A stretch of DNA of 64,000 bases from Dysidea avara (GCF_963678975.1 NC_089272.1:38941391-39005390), one strand, 5' to 3'. Shown: positions 33,413 through 47,193, counted from the first letter of the stretch. The notes: generated by a model from the sequence alone, not told the origin. A program made the numbers and translations.

Positions 33413-36400
33413 CTCATCAGATAGTCTCACAATTATCTGATTATGTCAAAACAAACTACATAAAGGGTAGGTACTATTCCCAAGAAGGAATATGGCAGCT
33501 CTTACACCCAAAACATTTTGATAATGCACTATTGATACACCATTTGGAAGGACGTGGTGAAAAAGTCATTTCTAACATAGCTGCCTTGATGAGAGAAGGT
33601 CTTGTAGGTTGTACCAATCAGTTACCACAACCTGATAATGTAGAAACTGAGTCTGACAGTTCAATAAGATCACATAATATTGCTGTCGCATTTAAACCAT
33701 TTGAGAAACATGATGGTACAACAGTCACACCAGAGGTAATAATTATCAGTGGTGCCCCAGGAATGGGGAAAACAACACTTTGTAAAGAAATGGCTTATCA
33801 ATGGGCAAAGGGTCAATTTCTTGATAACAATTGTTTGGTGTTTTTTTTATATTTGCAAGACCCTGAAACACAAAAGATCTGTGATTTACAAAGTTTTATC
33901 CACTATTTTCATAATTTTGATAAGGCTGCTGCAGAGTTCTCTAAGCAGTGTGCGGATGTTCTCATTGAAAGAGATAACAAAGATGTAACCATATTATTGG
34001 TAGGGTATGATGAATACTTTGATGTCTCCAGTGATCTATTCCTTACTGGCATATTAAATCGTAAAGTATCTTGTTTTGCACAAAGTAAATTAGTTATCAC
34101 GTGTGGGCCTATTACAACTGATAAACTAAAACATGTTGCAGACGTTAAGGTAGATTTGTTGGGGTTTATTGATAAAAGCAAGAAAGCTTACATCCAGAAG
34201 GAGCTACAAGGTTCTCCTAATAAAATAGAAAAGCTGTCTTTGTTTTTAGATGAAAACAGTGCAATCAACAGTGTTTGTAGTGTTCCTATGATAATGTCCA
34301 TTCTAGTGTATACCTTCAAGGAAGTTGATGAATTACCTGCTGATCATGCTGAATTGTATGAACGTTTTGTTGCTCTTACAATATCCAAGTATGTAGAACA
34401 ACTTGAAAATAATTTTAAAGTGCTACATTTGCAGCACTTACCAGAATGTTACCAGCAATACGTCATAGAAGTATCAAAGTTAGCTTTCACTTTGAAAGAT
34501 GACAATAAAATTGTTTTTACTCAAGAAGATTTAGAAACACTTTGTCCTAATCTAGCATCAGCCAACAAAAAGTTTCAAGAACTTGGTTTACTGAAATCTG
34601 GACTATATTTTAGTATGAAAAGGATTGAAAATAGCTATTCTTTCAAATTTCTCCATGTAGCAATTCAGGAGTTTTTAGTAACTTATTATATTAATTCCTT
34701 AACTCCAAGTGATCAGTTTGATTTGTTGAAGAAAACATTTTTTGTTAGGAAATATGCAGACACTGGACTGCTATTTGTAAAAAATTCTAATAAAAATGCG
34801 ATGTTTGAATTTTTTGAATATTTGATCTGTGGTGCACCATGTGAGGAGCTAAAGGTTAAGGCACTTCCCAAGATTGCTGACCTTGATCCGTTTCAGGCAT
34901 TTACTCAATTAGCAAAAGTTTGTACTGTGGACTCATCTTTGACTAACTCTAAACTGTTGTGTTACAAAAATAGTACAGCTCAGTTATACAAAACAGACAA
35001 TTCAAATTCTGTTGAAAATTATGTTCTATTTAGTAAACTTGTTGCAGTTAAGGTTGATTGGAATAAAGTATATCTGTCAGTGTGCTCTGTAAGAAACAGT
35101 GATAGTCATTCTTTGGAGATATTTGTAATTGACAAAAGTAAACAAGAGGGTATCTATGCTAAAATAGCTTCACACTTTAGGGATAATACTCTTCTGTCTG
35201 CAGTGACCGTTAATACTGTATCAATGGCTGCATGTAGGGCTAATAAGCAGCAAATCATTGATGGTTATAATATGAATAACTCAATGTCTCACATAACAAT
35301 GAAACACTGTTCTATAGATGAAGAAACTGCTAAGAAAATGTCACAGTATTTTAGTAAAAGTCGTATGGTAACAGCAGCATTTTTGGGGTGCACTATTAAT
35401 AGTTTTGGACAAAAGATTATATTTAATGGCTTTAGCTGTATTAATACATTAGAAATATTGTTTTTTGAAGATGCAAACATCAATGAAACTGTAGCCATTG
35501 CACTATCATCAGTGATTACTAATAATAATAAACTATATCTATTAGGACTTTCTAATTGTAATCTACGCAAAAACGCTAGTATAATAGCCACATCTTTGAA
35601 GAACATTTCAACTATTTTAACTTTAAGTCTTTCAGATAACAAAATTCCAGGCAGTGTAGCTGATGATTTGGCTATTGCTATTTATGTTAATTGTAAAATG
35701 GAGAGACTCCGTTTGGCAGATAACAATTTACAACATCAAGGAGCTGTTGTAGCCTCTGCTTTAAGTCAGATTAAAACACTGATAGAGTTGAACTTAAGTA
35801 ATAACAACATGACGGAAAAGGTAGCTGATGAATTATCACTTGCCATTGAAAACAACAAGTCACTGCAAGTGTTACGTATTGGAGGTAACGATCTGAGAAG
35901 TGATGGTATTATTAAAATTGCTACATGCATAAGTCGCTTATCTAAGTTGCGAATACTTGCAATTGATGATAACCAAATTACTGAAGAAGCAGCTGATGCT
36001 ATAGCAGTTGCTATATCCTATAATATTCAGTTAGAAGTATTAAATCTAAATGACAATCTACTTAAGAAGGGAGTTGTTATTATAGCAAATGCGCTACACA
36101 CCAATAACATTCCACTTGAAACATTAGCACTTAGGAACAATCAAATACCAGAAGAGGCAGCTGATGCTTTAGCAGCTGCCATTAGAAACAATTGCTTGTT
36201 AGAAGTCTTAAATTTGCATAACAATAACTTTTGCGATGGTGGAATGATCAAAATTGCTCAATCACTAGCTAATTTGTCATCAGTGAAACATCTTTATGTG
36301 GGCAATAACAAAATTACTTGCATAGCTGCAAATGCAATGACATCAGCAATAGTTGAAAATTCCCGGTTAGAAACATTGTATTTAAATGAAAATTTTCTTG

Positions 36401-39400
36401 GAACAGGTGTCAAAGTAATAGCGAATTCTTTAAAGCAGATTTCAAGCCTAAAGACTCTTAATCTTAATAGCAATCAAATACCTGAATCTGCTACTGAAGA
36501 CTTAGCTGGTGCTCTCTTAAACAATAAGTCATTACAAGTTGTAGCATTAAGTGATAATAATTTGACAACTAAAGCAATTGAAACAATCTCACAAGCACTC
36601 AGCAAATTATCTGAGTTACAATCATTTAATATTAATAATAATTATTGTAGTGAGGAAGCTAGTGATGCTGTTTCATCTGTGATTCTAAATAACACCAATT
36701 TACAATATTTTTATATGAGTAGAAGTAATCTTCAGACTGGTGTGATGAAGATCGGAAAGTCTTTAAATTCTGCACTCATTAAAGAACTGAACTTGAAGCA
36801 TAGTAACATCTCAGAGAAAGCTGCTTCAAGTTTAGCACTTGCCATGTCTAATCAGTTTTATTTGGAAGAATTTGCCTTCCAAGATACCAACTTGAGCATA
36901 AATGGAATCATAACTGTTGTAAAATCATTGAGTACCTTAAGCAAATTAAAACTAATCAACCTTGATAACACTTCTCTTACTGAAGAAGCTTCCGATGCCA
37001 TTGCACTTGCAATATCGAATAATCATGGATTAGAGCAACTATACCTTGGCAACAGCAAACTGCGTACTGGAGGAATCAAGGTAGCAAGAGCTTTAAAAAG
37101 TTTGTCGAAATTAAGAATAATGGATTTTAATGATAGTTGTATGACTGCAGACGTGGCGGATGAATTTGCTTCTGCTATTACAAGTAATACCTTTCTAGAA
37201 GATTTGAGATTAAAAGGTAACAACTTAACAACAAGAGGTATGATAACAATTGCAAAGTCATTGAGATCCATATCAACATTGAAAGTGCTAAACATTCGAG
37301 ATAATCAGGTCACAGAGGAAGCTGCAGATGCTTTGTCACTGGCTATATCTAATAACACTGAGATTGAACATCTATGGCTTAGTAATAACAATCTTCAGGC
37401 TGGAGTACTAAAAGTTGTAAATGCACTGGAGGCATTGCCGAAACTAAAAGCATTAGATATCGATAATAATCACATACCAGAAGGCGTGTATGATGCGCTA
37501 GCAACTTTTTTGCAGTGTAGTAGTATAATTAGAAATTTACGGACTTTGTACTTGGACAGTGGAGATTTACGTCTGTCTGGAGTAAAAATTGCAGAAGCTT
37601 TACTTCACTTAACTAGTCTGAGAATATTAGATGTAAGTGGTGTTAACATGACAGGAGAAATGGCTGATAAATTAGCAGTTGCTATACCCAATATGAGTTT
37701 GCTGCAACAGCTATGGCTAAAAAACAATAACTTGGGGACTGATAAAGTGATAACAATTGCTCGATCATTGAGTGCATTAACAACAATACTACAACTTAGC
37801 CTTACAGGTAATCAGATTACAGAAGAAGCAGCAGATGCCATAGTATCAGCAATATGCACTAATGATAGACTGGAAAAGTTGTATCTTAGTGATAATGATC
37901 TTCGAGCAGGTGTACTGACAATTGTGAATTCTCTCAAAAATGTTTTAACTTTAAAGGTGTTGTACTTGGACAATAACAGCATACCAGATTCGGTGTTTGT
38001 AGAATTGGCAAAAGATTTAGCCAACATGCATTTAGAAATACTAGATTTGTCATTTAACTGTTTGCAATTGTCTGGAAAGTTTGTTTTGCAGGCTTTGAGT
38101 AACATCCACACTCTTACCTATCTCAATTTAAACAACTGCTTTATGACAAGTGAGTGTGTTAATGATTTATCAGCTGCCATTATGAACAACATTGCATTAA
38201 ATTCTCTGTATTTAAGAACCAACCAGTTGACAACAGATGGGGTAATATCTATATGCCAGTCTTTAAATTGTTTATATACACTGAAAAATTTGAACATCAG
38301 TAGTAAGAGAGTTGATGCAGGTGCTGCAGAAGCCATAGCAACAATGGTAATGAGCAATAAAAATATCAATTTATTGAATCTTAGTGGCTGCAAACTCCAT
38401 AGTAAAACTGACAAAATATTTAGAGTCCTTCAAAATGTGTCATCAGTTACTACATTGCACCTTGGCTATATGGACATGACTGATGATGTTGTAACTGACT
38501 TAGTGATAGCAATTGGCAATAATCCTCTCCTTAGAGAACTGACCTTGTGTGGTAATCTGCTATCAAACAGTTTGATTAAAATAACACAAGCTTGTAAAAA
38601 AAGTCTTAAATATTTTAGCGCACTAGATATACAATCGAATTGTGTTGACCCTTCTGCAAGTACAGAACTAGCACAAGTAACTGGTACCATCAACACTCTT
38701 GATGTACTCCTAATGGGTGGTTTAACAATGAATTCCAATGAAAAATATATTGATAACTTTGTTTTGCATTTAGAAAAAATCTACTGTGATTTTAACACTT
38801 TAAATATCACTTCGGTTGTGAAATATCAAATACAAGAGATTTTACACTATGAGCTTCAAAGGCACAAAATATCTAGCAATATTAAAGGCAACTATGATTC
38901 TAATTATTCATCATTTAATTACACTGATGTGGTAGTTGTCAGTGAACTTTTTGATTTATGCTTAACAAATGAATCAGACATTCTTGCAAGCTTCCAAAAA
39001 CCTAAGCAAAAGTTGTTACAGATTGATGCAGCTACAATTGTGTACTCACTTCCAGTCATTTCAAATCTGAGAGTTCTTGATTTAGAACAAAGTAACATAG
39101 ATGAAGTTGCTGCATTTGAACTGGCTGCTCTTCTAGGATGCAACAGCGTTCTTGAGCAGTTATGGCTTGGAAGTAATCAACTAAGTAGTGCTGGTGCCAT
39201 CTTCATTTTGAACTCACTAGTGAATTTGTCAACACTAAAAGCACTTGATCTGAGTTTTAATAATATAGGCTGTCAATCAGCTGACAGTGTAGCAACTGTT
39301 ATTCAGTGTAACCCAATGTTACAATACCTGGGCCTGGATGGTAATGACTTGATGGATACAGGAGTCACAATTATTTGCCATGCATTGAAATGTATCACAA

Positions 39401-40011
39401 AGTTGAGAGTATTAAGTTTCAGTAGCAATGGAATTACCAATGATGCAGCTGAAGCAATCACTAATGTTATTTCTAGTAATAATTGTTTGGAGGATTTGTC
39501 ACTTGGCAATAATAAGTTGAACTGTGAAGGAATTTGTAAGATTGTTCATTCTCTTAAGAACTTATGCCGACTAAGAAAACTTGATTTGTATCACAACAAA
39601 GGTACCCCACAGGTTGGATATGAATTGGCGATCACTCTATCCAATTGTTACACTCTTCAAGAACTATATCTAAGTGACAACAAGTTTGAAAGTGAAGGAG
39701 CAATAAAGGTTTTTGAATCATTAAAACGCAAATCCAAACTTCAGGTGTTAACACTTAGTAACAATAACATTACTGATGAAGCAATTAACGAATTGTGTTT
39801 AGTATTAGTACAAAATCCTAGACTACAAGTTCTGTTACTTAGTGGGAACAAGTTACAAACAGATGGAGTAGTAAAAATTGCACAAGTTGTTAAACGTGTG
39901 AACTCAATTATGCGTCTGTTGGCTTTGTGTGAAAATAATGTCAGTGAGCAAGGAAAAGAAGAAATTAAAATGACATTTACAGAAAACACACTTATCCATG
40001 TTTATACGTAG
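33413..40011 (+). CDS. NLR-2 exon 3: NACHT ATPase and ~50 leucine-rich repeats
   Basis: A single 6599-base exon follows the acceptor TTTTATTTTACAG and completes a 2311-residue protein. The NACHT has Walker A GAPGMGKTTLC (residues about 226-236), a Walker B-like block ILLVGYDEYFD (about 305-315) and a C-terminal FKFLHVAIQEFLVTYYI block (about 523-539). These define a STAND ATPase of the NLR class that would oligomerise on ligand sensing in the cytoplasm. From about residue 735 to the end come ribonuclease-inhibitor-type LRRs of about 28 residues (LxxLxLxxNxL alternating with EEAADALAxAI). A non-LRR island lies at about 1880-1995. The stop is TAG at 40009-40011. The array is far longer than in most animal NLRs and has no introns. 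No frame damage is seen. Sponge NLR families with death domains are known; the ligand is unknown. Confidence 0.9.
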
Positions 40012-40206
40012 TAATGCTGTCTGAGTAGTTCAAGTGTAGCGATGCTGATATCAGCCATACAATATTACATTTTACATAATATACATGTTGTTATTTATGC
40101 ACATTGCACACAAAGTATTACACAGATTTAAGTATATAATATATACTACAGTATGTACATATACATTGATCATGAGTAGTAGTCAATAAGTTATATGCAT
40201 TGTGTA

Positions 40207-40409
40207 CAGTGTAACCTCAGTTATCTGAACCCCTTGGGACCAGGGGTGGTCCATAAGCCTGAAAAGTCCGTATCTCTGAAACTGCAGCTGTGTATAAATA
40301 ATCTCAAATATAGCATAAAGAATATCAATATTTCAACTACAGTAACTGTAATAGAGCAGTCTTTCCATATTTAGCTTCACCAAGAATCTGGATAACTGAG
40401 GTACCACTG
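40207..40409. mobile_element. Tigger/pogo-like MITE (TA target)
   Basis: It begins CAGTGTAACCTCAGTTATCT and ends GGATAACTGAGGTACCACTG, with TA at 40205-40206 and 40410-40411. It is 203 bp, non-coding, and sits just downstream of the NLR-2 stop codon. Confidence 0.8.
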
Positions 40410-40498
40410 TATATGACTATGTCAGTGCTAATTTTATGGTGTGTAGTAGCTACATATAATTGTGATGTCAGTGTTATTGTGCTTATAATGTTTCACTT

Positions 40499-41110
40499 GT
40501 AAGCTAGCTAGCTAATGTTCCATATGCACACTACGTAGCTAAGATTTCAGATGAATACTAGCTCATGTTCTACCTGCAAAAAAATTTTCTGCCAACAAAG
40601 TAGCCATTGTTTAAGCTTATTTTCCACCTGCAAACCAGCTGATGTTTGTTCTGAAAACTACATAGCTTATAATGTTCTGAACAGTAGATGGTAATTATTT
40701 CAGCTGCGAGCTAGCTAATATCCCACCTACAAACTATAGTTATTTCAACTGCATAGTAGTAAACATTCTGTCTGCTGTTCCACTTACAAACTAACCACCT
40801 ACATGCTTCCATCAGCAAACTAGTTCATGGGAATCATGTTCCAGCATCATAATTATTAGCCAATATTTTAGCTGACTACTACCTAATTATTTCACATGTA
40901 AATTAGTTAGTATTCCACCTGCGGTTATGTTTGAACTGTACAATAGATTATATATATTTCTGCTGTAAGATAGCTAATATTCCACCTGATAACTAGCTAA
41001 TGGTCAAGCTGTAACCTACAGTAAATATCCCACCTGCAAACTACATAGCTAATGATCCACCTGCTTACCAATTGTGTTCCATCTGCAAACTAAGTAATAA
41101 TTATAGTATC
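40499..41110. repeat. Degenerate ~35-40-bp tandem repeat
   Basis: The phrase GCTAATNTTCCACCTGCAAAC, or close variants, recurs about fifteen times (for example CCACCTGCAAACCAGCTGAT, ATCCCACCTACAAACTA, CCCACCTGCAAACTACATAG). Copies are old and irregular in spacing. Confidence 0.65.
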
Positions 41111-42669
41111 CCACCTAATTTTCCTGCTACACACTTATTGTACTGGAAATTATGCCGGCATAATTGGTGCAAGCCTAGACACTTTATACCACCCAAGCCT
41201 CATCTTCACTATAACTGCTGGACATTATGTAGTTTAAAACTATAAGACAGCAGAGCACATACAAGCACACTAGCTATACTTCAATTGGTCAGTATTGCAT
41301 GATCATGCATGTGTAGTTGATGCTGTTCTTTAAGATGTAAAGTAGTTTTTTAGCCACTGGCTGCACTCTTTTTATGATAGCTACTGAGAAGTAGCATTAC
41401 AACTGCTATACGTATTATTGTGTTATCCTTGTGTTTATGTGGCTCATACAAAGTGACATCATTTTTATTAAAATTCAGCAAGCTAAATTTGCATGTGTGG
41501 GAATGCCCCTAGACCCCCCTAGATAGAGTGCTTTTTACACTGTTCTACATAATCGTACCTATCAACCATTGCCACTTTTCCTGGCTTCACGTAATGCCAC
41601 TGCTAGCACCCCCCCCCTTCTGAAATCCTAGATCTGCCCCTGCCAATTGTCACTTTTTAGCCCCACTGTAAATATGTAAAGTTATGAGGTGACTAATGAA
41701 CTGACACAGTGCCTACAATTATCCGGACCCCTAGTATTATTACTTTTGTCGAGCAACAAGAAAGTGTTGTTCAGTTCATCTTCCTCATGATTTCGACAGC
41801 AGTAATAAAAATTTTGTTATCATCATCATTTGGACTAATGGCCTCAGCCTCATTGGCAGTTCTTAGCCTTTTAAACAGACTGTGTTAGCTTATAGAAGAC
41901 TTTTATATAATAGCAAAAGATAACTTGCATGCTATCATGAAGTGTATATAAATAATGAAAAATGACGCAAGCCAAAACGAGCCAACAGGATGTTGCAGTT
42001 GCAATGTACCTGTAATATGATGGTACCTCAGAGTAGACTGAATAATTATTGGTCCATAAAATAAGCACTTTTGTAAATTTGCATGCAGTGTCAAGTCAGT
42101 GGAGTTGTTCATCCTATAAAGATGTGATAGCTTCATCATAATTTGCCAATTCATTGCAGAAATTTGAATTGGTTAGTGGCTAATTGTGCAACAGTTAAAG
42201 ATATTCTAACATTGCATGGATGCATGGTGGCAAGTATACGTTTTCGACTTAGTCTCTTCCTTGTTTTCAAGAAAGAGACTAATAAGGTATCTTTAAAGTT
42301 TTAGTGATTAGCTAGGTTAGACAAATTAATTAATTAATTAAAATCTTATAACAAAACTGTAACAGTGTAGCTATAGCTATAGCTATACTTGCCAGATGAT
42401 GTCATAACATGTACTACATTTACCCTCATCATCCGAAACATATGCAACTCAGACTTTGGCTTTTGTATACTGGTTCTATGAGTATGTGAATGAACAGACT
42501 GGCCACCAGTCTGCTGGCAAGGGGGTCAGGTGGCAGGAGGAAATGGGCAAACTAAAATCCACAAATCCTTCTTCGTATTCAGATTTTCCAAACTTTCCCC
42601 CCCAAAAAATCGGTTCCTATTGCCAGAATTCCGACAAAGCCTTAGTTTATATAATAAAACGCCTCGAAT
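41111..42669. other. intergenic, no gene recognised
   Basis: A C-rich remnant lies at about 41500-41645 (see also 14850). A short hairpin with AGTCTCTT and its complement lies at 42249-42283, and a GCTATA repeat at about 42372-42390. No coding region is supported. Confidence 0.4.
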
Positions 42670-43010
42670 TATATTTACTTTATGCGCACGTGACACGTTA
42701 AGAGCGTTTCTTTTCCTGTGATGAGTCAGCGTTTCTTTTCCTTTGAGTCAGCGTTTCTTTTCGTTTGAGTCAGTATCTGGTTTGGCTGTAACGAGTTGAC
42801 TGTTCCACTGATTGACTACAAGGTAGATAAAGTCAGGTACTATTATTATTATTGTCTGTGTTATCACTCACGGACGCTAGCGTTCTTGTCGGTAGCTACT
42901 TAATTGTGCTCGACTCGGAGTATTACTAATGGTCACTGTTTTCGCCTCGTATAGTCTGTACATGTTCCGTGTACCAATGAACGTTACACTTCAAGATACG
43001 TATAGAATGT
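42670..43010 (+). promoter_or_regulatory. Candidate NLR-3 promoter / 5' leader exon block with AP-1-like repeats
   Basis: Homologous to 16780-17060 upstream of NLR-2: TATGCGCACGTGAC (42681-42694), GGCTGTAACGAGTTGACTG, CACTGATTGACTACAAG, TTGTCTGTGTTATCACT and ATGTTCCGTGTACCAATG are shared. AAG|GTAGAT at 42822 is a plausible splice donor that would join to the acceptor before exon 1 at 47182. Between the E-box-like site and the shared block there are three 22-bp tandem units, each carrying TGAGTCA (42722, 42744, 42766), a consensus AP-1 site. Promoter function is inferred from conservation and position only. Confidence 0.4.
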
Positions 43011-45371
43011 TTTCGGACACTACATAATAACTAATTCCGGACACTACTATCCATGCACCGTAGCTACGTTGGGTGTCTACCAGGGTCGGAGGAGGGAAAA
43101 TTGGGTTGGTCAGGCCATTGTATATGTTGAAATTGCTACTATATACATGGTGTTGCCAATGAGAGGAGTTGCTACACAGTGTGCGAAGCACACTCTGCGA
43201 AGAGCGAAGCATGAGCATTCTAGGGGGGGTCTGGGGGCATGCCCCCACAGGAAATTTTTGAAAATTAGACACTCGGATATGCAATTTTAGTGATGTTTCA
43301 CTGCTAGTTAGCAATATAAATCTCAAGCCTATCTGCTCTTCAGACTTTCTATTAAGTATAATAGGTAGGTAATTGTAGACCTGACGTACAGGGGACACAG
43401 CATAAAATTTGCTATATATGGCTCAGTTAGTGTACAGTCAGTAGCAATTATAAAAGTTCAATGGGGTCTGGGGGTGCAACCCCCAGGAGCTGCAGAATTT
43501 GGAATTTACAGGCCTTGAAATTGATGCTAAACTTTAAAGTAAAACTAGCTAGCAACTTACAACTTTCCCCATTAGCATGGCAGAGCAATGTTGATTAATT
43601 TATATTTTTAGTATTTACGACTAGGCAGCTAACTGTACACAGTGAATTCACACAGCTACAATAAAAAGGACAGCTACAAAAATGCAGTATACTAGACCGT
43701 CTACTATACTGGTTTGTATACAATGAAGTGAACGGATCATTACGTAAATATACCGGTGGATAATCACGAAATCAATCACTATTCGAAAATGGCACGATGT
43801 GGGGTGAGATTGAGAGTTTGCTCAGTATCTCGACAGGACGAGTGGGTAGTTGAAGAGGAGTGATTTCTACTCAAAATCTCATCCAGATGGCCGCCATGTA
43901 ATGTATGGGTGTACAGCTTCCTGCCGCGGAATGGGGTGCCTTGTTTGTCACTGCCAGCCCTCCACCCAGTAAAGAAGCCAAGAGTGACAAGCCAAGAAAT
44001 GCTAATGATTATTATGAAGATTGAATTGTGATGTAGCTAAGTGTGCTGGTTTAGAATCAAAGGCACTTGCCGTACACGTGATAAATGCCAACTGTCAGCA
44101 CACGTGATATGTAGAACCCACAATCATTTCTGTACAAAACGATGCAAGTGCTGTACTGTAAGGTAATTGGAAGTACTGCACGTGTAGCTTTGTGCTTTAG
44201 TTAGACTGAGAAACTATAGGTAACTACTCATGCCATGCATTTTCAATAACAGCTGTGAAATGTACGTGTAGATATGATCGTCCAGAGATTGCATGAAGTA
44301 ATATAGTTCGAACTGGTCAGCTAGTTGGTTCAACTCCAGATTATTGGTCCAGCTCAGGCCTGACCAACCGGACCGTCTCCTTCGGCCTTGTCTATTTGCA
44401 GTGCGGGTGGGAGGTGATGCCTAATTGTCTAGCTAGTAATCACGTATGATGCAGCACTATATTGTCGACAAGTGTAACTCATTAGGGCCTTAACTCACTG
44501 TAAAAATTGTCTATTGTAATAAATAAACTAAGGCAATGGTTATCGTACAGATTGGAGTGAGCTGGCAGACCTAAGAAGATTGATTTAGCCATTTGAAGCA
44601 AGGAAAACAATAGCTGTGACATTTAGGAGCAGGAACCTACAGAAAACTTTACCGAATTGCAGTCAACCCTACATCTGATTAGCTAGCTAATGTACTTGTG
44701 TTTGTAGTAGCTATACTAATACGTATGTATTGTGAATCTTTCTTATTAAAGTATGTTATTGATGACTTCAAATGCCATAACAAACCATTTACCAAAGCTA
44801 TGCACTGGAATTTGTGGATTTTGTAGCTGGCTATGGTCCGTATATTAAGGGTTAGCTACTTGGAACCTTTATGGCTGCATTAAAGGGGGAGGTAGGGAGG
44901 GGCTGACTGCTCCTTGCCGACCACAAGGCTGACTACATAGAATGATGTGCATACATGGAGTGTTAACTAAAAGGATAACGTTTCTTTGCAAAGTGGAAGT
45001 GATTCCTTTGTTGTCCAGCATACATGTATGCATCACTGCTCCATTAATCAATGGTTTGGAAGGCCTCGAAAAGTACAGCTCTCTAATCTACAGTGACTGC
45101 ACTATGCTCCTATAATTTTTATGCAAGAACAAGTAATGAAAGTACTTCAAGTTTCTAGTAGCCTGGTCCAGCTGATATAACGATTTCTATGTGATGGTGT
45201 CCGTCGAATGACCAGTTAATCTACTATAATATTTAAAAGGGGAAAGTTTTTGCTGATTTCAAGGTTTCGGGGGCCAACCACAGTGAAACTTTTATCCTTG
45301 AAATATGTAGACTTCCATTTAATGTATGATATCATCCTTTCGAAGGATGAAATGTGCTTTTAATATCTTTA
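43011..45371. other. intergenic or 5' intron of NLR-3
   Basis: No gene recognised. Around 43220-43250 there is TCTGGGGGCATGCCCCCA, containing a perfect 14-base palindrome. Related text lies at 43463 (TCTGGGGGTGCAACCCCCAG) and at about 29125, so it is probably a fragment of a dispersed repeat. Confidence 0.4.
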
Positions 45372-45547
45372 CAGTGAAACCCCTCCTATAGGACACCCCG
45401 AATTCTGGACAACTCCTTGGTAAAGGACATCCATCTAGGTCCCAAATTTACAGTATTAGTAGCTTACTAACCCCTTAACTGAGGACACCTCTATACAAAA
45501 AACAAAATAAATTCCTGAATGGTGTCTGTCTTAAAGGGGTTCCACTA
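45372..45547. mobile_element. Tigger/pogo-like MITE (TA target)
   Basis: It begins CAGTGAAACCCCTCCTATAG and ends CTTAAAGGGGTTCCACTA, with TA flanks at 45370-45371 and 45548-45549. It is non-coding. Confidence 0.7.
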
Positions 45548-46685
45548 TAGCTATGCTTTATTTCCATTTGTATGGCAATAGCACAAGTGACTAATTTTTG
45601 ATGCATATCTATTATTGATAATATTGAGTCATGCGTAGTGAGAATAGTAATATAAAGGAGCAAAATAATATTTGGTTTTCTTTACTGGTAAGTGTTAGAA
45701 CGTATTTCTTGTATATTCTCTACTAGTCCTAGTTACCGAACAGGTCAGTGGTTTTCACCAAACACCAAAACCCATTATTTACATAATTGCAGTACGATGG
45801 TATACCACAACAAAGCCTAACCACAGGTAAGCCATTTACTCTTCAAGGATATTCCCACATTATATAAAAATCTTTTGTTGAAACTCCATAAATTCCACAG
45901 AAAGTTAGAAGGGAAGTTTCTAAACTCGTCGATAATAGATCTATGGCAACGTATTTGGCAAACAATATTAGATTAATTGCAACAGTAATTGATTTTAGTT
46001 TGCAGTCTTATGGTCGTGACGTAATGAGCTAATTACTTCCATTGGTACTTCAAAATTTGTTTTCTATGGAAAGTGAAGAATGGTCTATTGGATAGTGAAA
46101 ACCGCACCTTCATAGGTTGTTCACTAACACATTTATGATAGTTTTGATGAAATGTTGATGATAATCGATTATTTATGTTAGATCATTACCAATATTGGAT
46201 CACACTGCATTTGATAATGAGGAGATGCTGAATTAGTGGTGCTAAAATTTAAGGTATTGCTCTTATCTTATCGAGCTACGTATCTTCAGTCCATAATGCA
46301 TGAGGTTGACATGGTCAGTTTTTTGTATCATTGATTTCACTACCCATGTTATCAATAACATACATGTGTACAGAAATAACCTATGTGACCAATGCTGTAA
46401 ATGGTTTCTGTGTGGGAGTGTGTGTATGTGTGTTTGTACACAAGCAAAACAAAGTCGTTGGCTGTTGTAGCTGCAGCACCTGTGTACTACTCTGATACAG
46501 AAATTAGCTGAGACAAATCCCTCTGGTGAAAGGACTATTAGTCTGCCTTTTAATCTAATGGGTAAAGGTGTGGGAACTCTGATTCTCGCACATTATGTGA
46601 GACATGGACAGTTGGCGTTTACTTACCCAGTTAACCTCAGATACCCATTGCATACATAGCTGTGTAGTAGATTCATGTACACGCA
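45548..46685. other. intergenic or 5' intron of NLR-3
   Basis: No supported feature. Confidence 0.4.
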
Positions 46686-46689
46686 TGCA

Positions 46690-46701
46690 CGTACACACAC
46701 A

Positions 46702-46757
<56 letters not shown>
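46690..46757. repeat. (CA)n microsatellite
   Basis: An AC dinucleotide run interrupted twice by an ACC unit. Confidence 0.95.
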
Positions 46758-46759
46758 AA

Positions 46760-47181
46760 GCAAATCCTTTAGCTACAGTCATGCCTACCCAGTGAACCAG
46801 CACTGGGACACCTGTGCGCTACTCAAGTGCTGGGAGTCAACACAGGCAGATCTTCCTGGGACAGGACTAGTAGCCCATAGGAAGCTGTATCATATCCCAT
46901 AGGTACGTAGAATAACAAGTTGACATTAAACCCAGACACGGATGTGGTAGTGTTTATAATATATTTTATTATGCAATTAATTATATGATATTATTTATGT
47001 ATTGCATTGGAGTTTACAACTAACACACAACCATAATAAAAGTCTAAATTTTCTGCAGTTTTACATGTATGCTGTACTTTGTATTTTTCCTGTGGAAAAA
47101 GTAGTATGTTGTTGAAGTTATATTATATTTGCGTACACTTTACAACTATTTACGCAACACCTTGTTTTTTTTTTATAACAG
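46760..47181. other. 5' intron of NLR-3
   Basis: AT-rich, ending in a T-rich tract and AACAG acceptor immediately before NLR-3 exon 1. No gene recognised. Confidence 0.4.
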
Positions 47182-47193
47182 GGAGCACATAAA

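Noticed and set aside
33532..33534. Start of the NLR-2 protein at the first in-frame start-like codon of exon 3
   Set aside because: The codon is TTG, and the frame extends upstream to a splice acceptor that joins in phase with the death-domain exon. The true start is in exon 1 at 22343.
33749..33988. Second open frame across the NACHT region (also at 59852-60091)
   Set aside because: It is a shifted-frame shadow of the conserved NACHT sequence in both paralogues and lacks independent support.
46555..46902. Histidine/threonine-rich frames
   Set aside because: They are translations of the CA microsatellite.
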